NCBI GenBank assembly: GCA_002396645.1
Contig: DGYI01000074.1
Span: forward strand, 1 to 32,565
Reading direction: 5' to 3'
Length of the DNA: 32,565 nt
Source: Firmicutes bacterium UBA5010
GTDB taxonomy: Bacteria; Bacillota; Clostridia; Tissierellales; Sedimentibacteraceae
The translations under genes were made by a program, and so were the position numbers. The first letter of the stretch is position 1; every line of letters begins with the position of its first letter. Shown here one piece after another: positions 1-5,965 of the stretch. The notes under the pieces were generated by a model. It did no database searches. It worked only from the letters and a program-made list of their open reading frames with translations, and was not told where the DNA came from.

Positions 1-22
1 GTTTTGACCAAGCTAAAACAGG
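1..22. repeat. 22-bp inverted repeat, left arm at the window edge
   Basis: Bases 1-22 are the exact reverse complement of 266-287, which lies inside the lipoprotein gene. The match ends at base 23 and could continue beyond the window. An inverted copy at the very edge of a sequence is typical of a fold-back chimera or an assembly-graph end, though a real inverted repeat is possible. Confidence 0.8.
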
Positions 23-1107
23 ACTTCCGACAGCTCATTTAAAGGTTGGTAATTATCTTTATCCTCGTTTACATAATCTTTAATTTTATCAATTGTTATA
101 TATTTTACCGAAGAATAATTCGTAGCTACAAATTCAGAGCTGTAGTTATTCATCCATTTTAAAGGCAAAATCCCATTTCCCCCACTATTATTCCTCAAAT
201 CAACTATCAAAATATTTTCATCCTTATATTGATCCGCATATTCTAAAAACTTTCTTGCATTATGACCTGTTTTAGCTTGGTCAAAACCCATTCTCGCTGC
301 TCTTATTATAGGAATATCCGATTTTATATCTAATTTTATTTCTTCATCAATATTATATGTGAATTTATTTCTGGAATAAATCAAATCGTGCTTATAATTA
401 TCTTCATATTCTATATTAATTGACACAACTACATCATTTGATAATATTACAGGGTGATAAACTAATCTGCCATCAGAAGATATGAATAGTTTAAAAACAC
501 TCTCTAAATCTTCACTTTTATTAATCTTTGCTGCAACTTTATTATTAGCTTTATTGATATATTTTCCATTTACTTTTTCAAATTCATATTCATCAAATAT
601 GTATGATAGTACGGGTCTGTTTGTTGATGCATTATATATGTGGAAATGATAATCTTTTATAAATTTCAGCTCATTTGCCAATTGATTAATAAATAAAGAA
701 ACAGTAATGTTGTCAACATTCTCATATTTTTTCATTAAATTATCCTTAGCTAAATTAAATGCTTCATCGCCTCCAAAGTAGTTATATAGTCCATATCCGT
801 TTTTCAAATTAGTAAATAAATTTTCAATATCATCTTCTATTTCTTTTTTTGTAATAGTATCATTTCCATTGTGCTTTGTACCATTAAAAAAACCGCCTTC
901 CCATTTTACCTGTTCCGCCTTATAATCACTTATATATTCTTTAAAATCAATTTCAGGTTTTATTATTGATTTATGATTATAATTTATCATACTCAATAAT
1001 TCTTCAAAATTTTCAGGTGTAGAAGATAAAATTTTTCTATCTGAATCCTCAGTGCAGGATGTTAAGACAAGTGATATTATCAGAACACAAATAATTAGTT
1101 TTTTCAT
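13..1107 (-). CDS. Lipoprotein with peptidase S41-like C-terminal motif, 3' end probably not native
   Basis: The product has a lipoprotein signal peptide: a charged start, a hydrophobic stretch, and lipobox LTSC with Cys18 as the predicted lipidated residue. It should therefore be anchored outside the membrane. The middle part (about 30-290) is not recognised. Near the C-terminus, DLRNNSGGN at about 303-311 resembles the conserved motif of S41 (C-terminal processing/tricorn-like) peptidases. In that family the catalytic Ser follows later, and the 54 residues left here do not show it clearly, so the domain looks incomplete. The last two residues and the stop codon lie inside a 22-base inverted copy of the gene's own sequence at the window edge, so the true end is probably missing. 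The start is supported by AAGGGGAAG upstream of the ATG. The lipoprotein call is firm. Protease activity is only suggested. Confidence 0.7.
   Translation of the reverse strand: MKKLIICVLIISLVLTSCTEDSDRKILSSTPENFEELLSMINYNHKSIIKPEIDFKEYISDYKAEQVKWEGGFFNGTKHNGNDTITKKEIEDDIENLFTNLKNGYGLYNYFGGDEAFNLAKDNLMKKYENVDNITVSLFINQLANELKFIKDYHFHIYNASTNRPVLSYIFDEYEFEKVNGKYINKANNKVAAKINKSEDLESVFKLFISSDGRLVYHPVILSNDVVVSINIEYEDNYKHDLIYSRNKFTYNIDEEIKLDIKSDIPIIRAARMGFDQAKTGHNARKFLEYADQYKDENILIVDLRNNSGGNGILPLKWMNNYSSEFVATNYSSVKYITIDKIKDYVNEDKDNYQPLNELSEVLF
266..287. repeat. 22-bp inverted repeat, right arm inside the lipoprotein gene
   Basis: This is the exact reverse complement of 1-22. Here it encodes part of the normal frame (residues around GFDQAKTGH), so this arm is the native copy and the edge copy is the suspicious one. 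Confidence 0.8.
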
Positions 1108-1147
1108 ATTTCTTCCCCTTATTTTTTTATGATACTTTACACTTATA

Positions 1148-1183
1148 ATACAATATTATATGTCGTATAATATTGTATGTCAA
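1148..1183 (-). promoter_or_regulatory. Consensus promoter with 13-bp dyad operator for the lipoprotein gene
   Basis: On the minus strand TTGACA (1183-1178), a 17-base spacer and TATAAT (1160-1155) form a perfect vegetative promoter. A dyad with two perfect 13-base arms (1148-1160 and 1166-1178, arm ATACAATATTATA) separated by 5 bases covers the -10 box and the spacer up to the -35 box. This is what an operator for a dimeric repressor would look like. No regulator gene lies next to it. Confidence 0.7.
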
Positions 1184-1258
1184 TACAGATTTTGTTAATT
1201 TTTGCTCAGCAGCTGTTAAATAATTCAAAAATATTATAACAATATTTTATTAAACCTA

Positions 1259-1288
1259 TTGAAAAGTTATGTACATTAATGCTATATT
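1259..1288 (+). promoter_or_regulatory. Predicted promoter of the B6 kinase gene
   Basis: TTGAAA (1259-1264), an 18-base spacer and TATATT (1283-1288) lie 60 bases before the kinase ATG. It is the best sigma-A-like match in the 240-base gap between the two divergent genes. The rest of the gap holds only AT-rich sequence and the operator of the lipoprotein gene. Confidence 0.5.
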
Positions 1289-1347
1289 TAGAGATGAAAG
1301 ATTTTTCAGATTAAAATAAATTACAAGAGAAAAGGTATAAATAAATT

Positions 1348-2235
1348 ATGATTAAAGATAAAATATATTCAGCCTCAGTACCCAAAATAGCTGCAATTAA
1401 TGACATCTCAGGTTACGGAAGATGCTCTTTGACCGTTATTTTGCCTATAATTTCAGCCTTAGGATGTCAGGTATGCCCTATACCGACTGCAATACTCAGC
1501 AATCATTCTGAATACAAGGATTTTTACTTTTACGACTGCACAGAGCATTTAGAAAAATATTATGAAAACTGGGAATTAAACTCACTAAAATTTGACTGCA
1601 TGTACAGCGGTTTTTTAGGGTCACAAAGGCAAATTGATATAATTATAGATATACTTGATAAAATGAAAACTAATAATGAAACCTTAGCTGTTGTTGACCC
1701 TGTTATGGGAGACCACGGAAAAGTATATAAGACTTATAATCAAGAAATGATAAATAAAATGGGAGAATTAATCAAGCACGCTGATATAATAACTCCAAAC
1801 TTTACCGAAGCATCTATATTATTAAAGAAAGAATATACTACGGAAAATTTAGATATTACCACATTGAAAGAATATTTAAAAAATCTTGCAGATATGGGTC
1901 CTAAAGTTGTTATAATGACAGGTATACACACAAGAGATAATGAACATGCAAATATTTGCTACGATAAAACAAAAGATGAATATTATCTGATTCCTTATGA
2001 ATACGTTGATACAAGATTCCCCGGAACAGGTGATCTGTTCAGCTCTTTATTTGTCGGCTATCTGTTCAGAGGAAAATCTGTGCCCCAAGCCATAGAAGAA
2101 GCGTCAAGATTTGTTACATTAGCAGTAAAAACGACTATTTCAGAATGCTCTGACAGGAAAAACGGAGTGGCTTTTGAAAAAATTATAAAAGAACTTTTTA
2201 ACGATTCAGATAAATATAATTACAGATTAATATAA
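1348..2235 (+). CDS. Pyridoxal/pyridoxamine kinase
   Basis: This ribokinase-fold kinase would phosphorylate B6 vitamers (pyridoxal, pyridoxamine, pyridoxine) with ATP toward pyridoxal 5'-phosphate. The N-terminal INDISGYGRCS (about 17-27) matches the substrate-binding start of PdxK/PdxY. VVDPVMGDHGK (about 114-124) is the conserved central motif. FPGTGDLFSS near 228-237 holds the anion hole and the catalytic Asp. At 295 aa it has the usual family length. A relatively weak AAAAGG lies 12 bases before the ATG. The next gene downstream encodes an ECF S component, so salvage of an imported vitamer is a reasonable joint role. A hydroxymethylpyrimidine kinase is the main alternative, but the SGYGRCS start favours the B6 group. 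Confidence 0.87.
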   Translation: MIKDKIYSASVPKIAAINDISGYGRCSLTVILPIISALGCQVCPIPTAILSNHSEYKDFYFYDCTEHLEKYYENWELNSLKFDCMYSGFLGSQRQIDIIIDILDKMKTNNETLAVVDPVMGDHGKVYKTYNQEMINKMGELIKHADIITPNFTEASILLKKEYTTENLDITTLKEYLKNLADMGPKVVIMTGIHTRDNEHANICYDKTKDEYYLIPYEYVDTRFPGTGDLFSSLFVGYLFRGKSVPQAIEEASRFVTLAVKTTISECSDRKNGVAFEKIIKELFNDSDKYNYRLI

Positions 2236-2290
2236 ATCTGTACCCTATAAAATATATAAAACTGGATATTTTCTTGTGTACAAAATATGA

Positions 2291-2338
2291 TATAATATCC
2301 ATAGGATATTAATAATGACTCAACGTAGTTGAGACTAT
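2291..2338 (+). repeat. Double-hairpin element, copy 1
   Basis: The element has two parts. Hairpin A is AATATCC-ATA-GGATATT (2294-2310). After 8 bases comes hairpin B, CTCAAC-GTA-GTTGAG (2319-2333), followed by ACTAT. A second copy, with the same order and the same 8-base spacing, lies on the minus strand at 5174-5218. TATAAT precedes hairpin A and another TATAAT follows the ACTAT, so the element may act at a promoter, in a 5' leader, or both. It lies upstream of the ECF S component gene, in that gene's orientation. Confidence 0.6.
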
Positions 2339-2350
2339 ATATAATTGACT

Positions 2351-2376
2351 ATAATGACTCGGTATTCCGAGATTAT
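2351..2376 (+). promoter_or_regulatory. Leader hairpin directly before the S-component ribosome binding site
   Basis: ATAAT pairs with ATTAT and CTCGG with CCGAG around a TATT loop, with a two-base GA bulge on the 5' side. The hairpin ends 2 bases before the GGAGG at 2379-2383. It begins with the 10-mer ATAATGACTC, which also begins hairpin B at 2312-2321. It therefore looks like a diverged tandem copy of that hairpin, with the upper stem changed from AAC/GTT to GG/CC. Confidence 0.5.
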
Positions 2377-2389
2377 GCGGAGGAATCAT

Positions 2390-2965
2390 ATGAATAGTAA
2401 AAGAAAATTTTCAACTCTTAAATTAGCAATTATAGGTCTAATGGCAGCTATGGTATTCATAGCAACAAATTTTAGAATAGAAATACCTACTCCTCTGGGC
2501 AAAACAATGCTTCACCTTGGCAATGTAATGTGCATTTTAAGCGGTTTATTGTTCGGAAGTATGACAGGAGGATTAGCGTCAGGATTTGGCTCTGCAATGT
2601 TTGATTTATTTGACCCGACATTCGCTCCTGAAGCGTGGATTACTTTCATAATGAAATTTACAATGGGTTATTTAGCCGGATATATATCTCACATGAACGG
2701 ACAAAACGGCGAGGACAAAAAATTAAATACAATCGCTGCAATTGCGGGAGCAATAAGCTATGTAATTCTCTATGTATGTAAAACATTTATAATGAATTAT
2801 TTAATTATAGGCAATAAGTTAGAAGCAGTAATTGCGGTCACTATAACAAAAGGAACAGTTTCATTGACAAATTCAATAATAGCGATTATTGCATCATTAG
2901 CACTGTCACTGGCTATAAGACCTGCACTTAAGGCAGCCGGAATATTCCGAAAATTAGAAAGTTAA
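2390..2965 (+). CDS. ECF transporter S component, probably for a B6 vitamer
   Basis: This is a hydrophobic protein of 191 aa with about five or six membrane segments, the size and look of an energy-coupling factor substrate-binding (S) subunit. A conserved-looking N-terminal stretch (KLAIIGLMAAMVFIATNF, then LGKTMLHLGN and GLLFGSMTGG) resembles the ECF S families with unknown or vitamin ligands. It carries no ATPase and needs a shared EcfA-EcfA'-EcfT module, which is not in this window. The start is set by GGAGG six bases before the ATG at 2390. Upstream ATGs in frame lie within the leader hairpins and were not chosen. Its place right after a B6 kinase suggests pyridoxine or pyridoxal uptake, which is inference from context. 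Confidence 0.8.
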   Translation: MNSKRKFSTLKLAIIGLMAAMVFIATNFRIEIPTPLGKTMLHLGNVMCILSGLLFGSMTGGLASGFGSAMFDLFDPTFAPEAWITFIMKFTMGYLAGYISHMNGQNGEDKKLNTIAAIAGAISYVILYVCKTFIMNYLIIGNKLEAVIAVTITKGTVSLTNSIIAIIASLALSLAIRPALKAAGIFRKLES

Positions 2966-2970
2966 AATAT

Positions 2971-3026
2971 AAAAAATATACTGCTTTATAGGATTTTAAA
3001 AACTCTATAAAAGCAGTATATTTTTT
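2971..3026. terminator. Bidirectional terminator between the S component and the HAD gene
   Basis: The 17-base arms 2971-2987 and 3010-3026 are perfectly complementary (A6 TATACTGCTTT against AAAGCAGTATA T6). They give a hairpin with a U run in either direction. It serves the rightward S-component gene and the leftward xth-phosphatase-HAD operon. Confidence 0.85.
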
Positions 3027-3033
3027 ATATTGT

Positions 3034-3690
3034 TTAATTAAATAAAAATTGTTCAAGTTTTCTTACATCATCAAAATAATAATCACAATTTTTCTTCATA
3101 AACTCAGAAATTTTTGGTATCTGATGAGCCCAGCCGGCACATGCAAAATCAACATTGCAAGCTTTTGCCATATCATAGCCGGGTTTTAAATCATCAACCA
3201 TCAAAAGCTCCTTAGGACTTAAATCATATATTCTCATAATTTCCTTTAAGGGATATGGACTTGGTTTTCTTTTTTCCTCTCCAAGCTCCCATCCAAAAAT
3301 CATGTCAGGTTCAATACCGAAATTTTTGTTAAAATCTCTTAGTATATTTACACTGTTAGAATGAGAGACAACGCATACAAGCCCACCCTCCGATTTCTGT
3401 CTTTTGATTATATTATCAAAACCCTCGTAAAAGCTCGGTATACTTCGATTTACATGCTCATTCCATGAATCATATTGAATATTCATTTCATCTTCAGTGA
3501 ATTTAAGTAAATCCATACATAAAGAGCTAAATCCCGGGTCAAAGGAATATAACAAAAAATCCTCTAAGCTCATATCAATATCAGGACGTATTTTTTTCAA
3601 GGTGTTTTGAAACGCCGGATAATGTATAGTCGGCGTACTTTTTACTACAGTATCGTCATGATCTAAAACTAAACATTTATATTTCAACAT
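3034..3690 (-). CDS. HAD-family hydrolase
   Basis: This is a soluble 218-aa haloacid dehalogenase-type phosphatase. Motif I is LDHDDT with nucleophile Asp10 and acid/base Asp12. Motif II is the Ser in VVSHS (about 107-111). Motif III is the Lys in EEKRKPSP (about 138-145). Motif IV is MVDD (about 164-167). An alpha-helical cap sits between motifs I and II (about 20-90), as in the phosphoglycolate phosphatase/beta-phosphoglucomutase subgroup. The substrate cannot be read from the sequence. It is the last gene of a leftward operon, starting 2 bases after the upstream histidine phosphatase, whose last codons supply the GAGG ribosome binding site. Confidence 0.85.
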   Translation of the reverse strand: MLKYKCLVLDHDDTVVKSTPTIHYPAFQNTLKKIRPDIDMSLEDFLLYSFDPGFSSLCMDLLKFTEDEMNIQYDSWNEHVNRSIPSFYEGFDNIIKRQKSEGGLVCVVSHSNSVNILRDFNKNFGIEPDMIFGWELGEEKRKPSPYPLKEIMRIYDLSPKELLMVDDLKPGYDMAKACNVDFACAGWAHQIPKISEFMKKNCDYYFDDVRKLEQFLFN

Positions 3691-3692
3691 AA

Positions 3693-4253
3693 TTACCTCA
3701 TAACTTCCTCAATACAAACACAATTTTTACCTTCAAATTCAAACCTTACAATCCAAGGCATTACCCCTCTTATAGCATTAAAATTTTTATAGTTAAAATT
3801 TTTATTATAGTAGTTTATTATTGTGCTAAGAGCAGTTCCATGGCTTCCAACTACAATATTTTTACCGCTGTACTTATCGATGGCTTGTTCTAAAGCTCTT
3901 ATGTTTCTGTTCTGAACTTCATTTAATGATTCGCCATCTTTTAATTTGTAGTTAAAATCATTCCATTGCTTTTCGCAAAAAGCGTTAAAATCCTCTATCC
4001 AGACGCTGTCAATCTTTCTTTCCCTGAAATCATCTATAATTTCTATATTCAAGCCTGCGTTTTCAGCAAAATCAGCAACAGTATTTACAGATCTCATATA
4101 TGGACTTGATAAAATAATATCTATTTTTTTATCAAGTAAATAATTTGTGACCTTAATCCTATCCTTGAGCCCCTTATCGGTTAAAGTTCTCAAGAAATCA
4201 TCATGATTGCCGAAATCAGGCTCTGCATGTCTTACAAAATATACAGTCGTCAT
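3693..4253 (-). CDS. Histidine phosphatase family protein
   Basis: The protein starts MTTVYFVRHAEPD, the RHG-type motif whose His takes the phosphate. The second catalytic His is in VVGSHGTALS, at about two thirds of the length. At about 186 aa it is a typical single-domain member of the phosphoglycerate mutase-like superfamily, which includes broad phosphatases, CobC and mutases. Nothing in the sequence fixes the substrate. The ATG at 4253 is preferred over an in-frame TTG at 4274, because it comes right after the exonuclease stop and starts at the conserved motif. It is the middle gene of an xth-phosphatase-HAD operon and is probably translationally coupled to its neighbours. Confidence 0.85.
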   Translation of the reverse strand: MTTVYFVRHAEPDFGNHDDFLRTLTDKGLKDRIKVTNYLLDKKIDIILSSPYMRSVNTVADFAENAGLNIEIIDDFRERKIDSVWIEDFNAFCEKQWNDFNYKLKDGESLNEVQNRNIRALEQAIDKYSGKNIVVGSHGTALSTIINYYNKNFNYKNFNAIRGVMPWIVRFEFEGKNCVCIEEVMR

Positions 4254-4257
4254 AACA

Positions 4258-5016
4258 TTACCATTCCAAATCAATTTCTAAGCCTACCGGACAATGATCA
4301 CTTCCAAGTATATCCTTATAAATCACACTTTCCTTTATTTTATCCTTTGAATGGTCTGATACAACAAAATAATCGATTCTCCAGCCTACATTTCTTGTTC
4401 TTGCAGCTGCGCGATAAGACCACCAGGTATATTGATCCGCTAAATCAGGATACAAATATCTGAAGCTGTCTGTAAATCCGGCATCTAATAAATTAGTGAA
4501 TTTTTCACGCTCCTCATTTGAAAATCCCGGATTGCCTGCATTTGCCTTAGGATTCTTCAAGTCTATTTCTTGATGAGCAACATTTAAATCACCGCATAGT
4601 ATTACCGGTTTATTTTTTGAGAGTTTTGATAAATATTCTCTCATACTGTCCTCAAATTCCATTCTGTAATCAAGTCTGGCAAGCTCAGGCTGAGCATTCG
4701 GAGTATAGCAGTTCACCATATAAAAATTATCATATTCCAACGTTATTACTCTACCCTCATTTGCATGTTCTCCATCCAATCCATAACTATATGAAACAGG
4801 CTCTTTTTTTGTAAAAATAAGCGTACCCGAATATCCCTTTTTCTCTGCACTGTTCCAGTACTGCTTGTAAGCCGGTGTATCCACATCAGCTTGTCCCTCT
4901 GTCATTTTAATTTCTTGCAGGCAGAATATATCCGCATCAACACTATTGAAAAAATCCATAAAGCCTTTTGTCATACATGCTCTTAATCCATTAACATTCC
5001 AAGATACTATTTTCAT
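4258..5016 (-). CDS. xth: Exodeoxyribonuclease III / AP endonuclease
   Basis: This DNA-repair enzyme cleaves 5' to abasic sites and removes nucleotides from 3' ends. At 252 aa it spans the whole endonuclease/exonuclease/phosphatase fold. The motifs are in order: MKIVSWNVNGLRA (N-terminal Asn), CLQEIKM (metal-binding Glu near 36), YTPNAQ, GDLNVAH (Asp/Asn pair near 143-146), FTDSFR, TWWSYR with following RNVGWRIDYF, and GSDHCPVGLE (catalytic Asp-His near 242). It follows the bacterial ExoA/Xth pattern. It is first in its leftward operon. The 270-base gap upstream holds copy 2 of the double-hairpin element and a probable extended -10 promoter (TATGGTATAAT). Confidence 0.96.
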   Translation of the reverse strand: MKIVSWNVNGLRACMTKGFMDFFNSVDADIFCLQEIKMTEGQADVDTPAYKQYWNSAEKKGYSGTLIFTKKEPVSYSYGLDGEHANEGRVITLEYDNFYMVNCYTPNAQPELARLDYRMEFEDSMREYLSKLSKNKPVILCGDLNVAHQEIDLKNPKANAGNPGFSNEEREKFTNLLDAGFTDSFRYLYPDLADQYTWWSYRAAARTRNVGWRIDYFVVSDHSKDKIKESVIYKDILGSDHCPVGLEIDLEW

Positions 5017-5165
5017 TTATATGTCCACTCCCTTTCTCGCACAAAGTATCAAGACCCTATGTTTTAAAGTCTCACATTCCGAATTTTTAATTATATTTTA
5101 TTACTCTGTGCTGATTTTAATTGTTTGTATCATTTATTAAAACTTAAGCTAACTTGAGTTTTGAT

Positions 5166-5218
5166 ATTATACCATAGTCTCAACTACGTTGAGCCATTTA
5201 AAATATCTTGCAGATATT
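5166..5218 (-). repeat. Double-hairpin element, copy 2, with extended -10 box
   Basis: Read on the minus strand, hairpin A is AATATCT-GCA-AGATATT (5218-5202). After 8 bases comes hairpin B, CTCAAC-GTA-GTTGAG (5193-5179), then ACTAT and GGTATAAT (5173-5166). Against copy 1, hairpin B is identical, hairpin A has its last pair changed from C-G to T-A, and spacing is kept. It lies upstream of xth in the gene-sense direction, 150 bases before the ATG. Nothing else is recognisable in the 5017-5286 gap. Confidence 0.6.
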
Positions 5219-5286
5219 ATAACATAAATCGTCAAAATATTATATAAGCTTTTTATCAAAAATAATTAAAATCAAGATATGAAAGT

Positions 5287-5745
5287 TTACTGATTCAACA
5301 GTCCCATCTTAATTTTATTATCTAGTTCCCATAAAGCCACTTTATTGCTGTCATATCTTAATCTTTGCTTAGCAGTTTCATAATCTAACCACTCATAATC
5401 AGTATGCTCGTCAGATAGCTTCAATTCAATATTGATGATATTTACTGCAAATGTATACTCCGGAATAACAAGACACTGTTCACCCCATATTTTTCTATAT
5501 GCATTAAAGCAGTCAGTTGAAATACTGCAGCAGGTTTCCAACAAATAAAATTTACTGTCGGCCGGAATTCCTGTTTCTTCAAAGGCCTCTCGTTCAGCAG
5601 ATTGAAGAGGTGTTTCTCCATCTTCACCGCCTCCCGAAATAAACTGCCATACTTCCATATCAGCCCTATGAAAAACAGCATATTTTATAAATTTATCCTG
5701 AATCATGTATGGTATAATTAATACTTGATATTTTGCTCTCGCCAT
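5287..5745 (-). CDS. NUDIX hydrolase, NudB-like
   Basis: The NUDIX box runs from GGGEDGETP through SAEREAFEETGI (about 38-60), with the REAFEETG metal-binding Glu pair intact. The start ARAKYQVLIIPY and the FISGGGEDGE context resemble the dihydroneopterin triphosphate/dATP pyrophosphohydrolase group (NudB), but the substrate is not proven. The protein is about 152 aa, as usual. The ATG at 5745 fits the family start better than an ATG 12 bases upstream. Neither has a strong ribosome binding site. A short reading frame upstream ends with its TAA two bases before this ATG, so translation may be coupled. Confidence 0.82.
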   Translation of the reverse strand: MARAKYQVLIIPYMIQDKFIKYAVFHRADMEVWQFISGGGEDGETPLQSAEREAFEETGIPADSKFYLLETCCSISTDCFNAYRKIWGEQCLVIPEYTFAVNIINIELKLSDEHTDYEWLDYETAKQRLRYDSNKVALWELDNKIKMGLLNQ

Positions 5746-5747
5746 AA

Positions 5748-5834
5748 TTATGTCCATGCGCCGATTTCATAAAATTTGTGCATGAGCTCGGTGCCTGTCC
5801 TTTCATTAATTTTTATATCGTCTTTCACTCCCAT
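5748..5834 (-). CDS. Possible 28-aa upstream small ORF
   Basis: A 28-codon frame (starting MGVKDDIK, ending KFYEIGAWT) runs up to a TAA located two bases before the NUDIX start. TATAAT at 5846-5841 would put the transcription start almost on its ATG, so any translation would be leaderless or begin at a later codon. I recognise no homology. It could be a coupling leader, a remnant of a lost gene, or chance. Confidence 0.25.
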   Translation of the reverse strand: MGVKDDIKINERTGTELMHKFYEIGAWT

Positions 5835-5930
5835 AAAAAAATTATACTATACTTTCATCCTCACTTCTATATAAATTTGCAAATTCTGCAACGGTCATAC
5901 ATTACAAAATAGGTGATATGAAAATAAAAA

Positions 5931-5959
5931 AGCTTTGCAGAGATTATATCTGCAAAGCT
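5931..5959 (-). terminator. Terminator of the chemoreceptor gene
   Basis: The 11-base arms AGCTTTGCAGA (5931-5941) and its complement (5949-5959) flank a 7-base loop. On the minus strand the hairpin is followed by a U-rich run (T6 A T4), directly after the chemoreceptor stop. Confidence 0.85.
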
Positions 5960-5965
5960 CCCATA

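Noticed and set aside
1740..1931. Reading frame on the opposite strand of the B6 kinase
   Set aside because: It lies wholly inside a clear gene, has no ribosome binding site and no family pattern. The same holds for other antisense frames inside spoIVA, der, gpsA, the M3 peptidase and the ABC genes.
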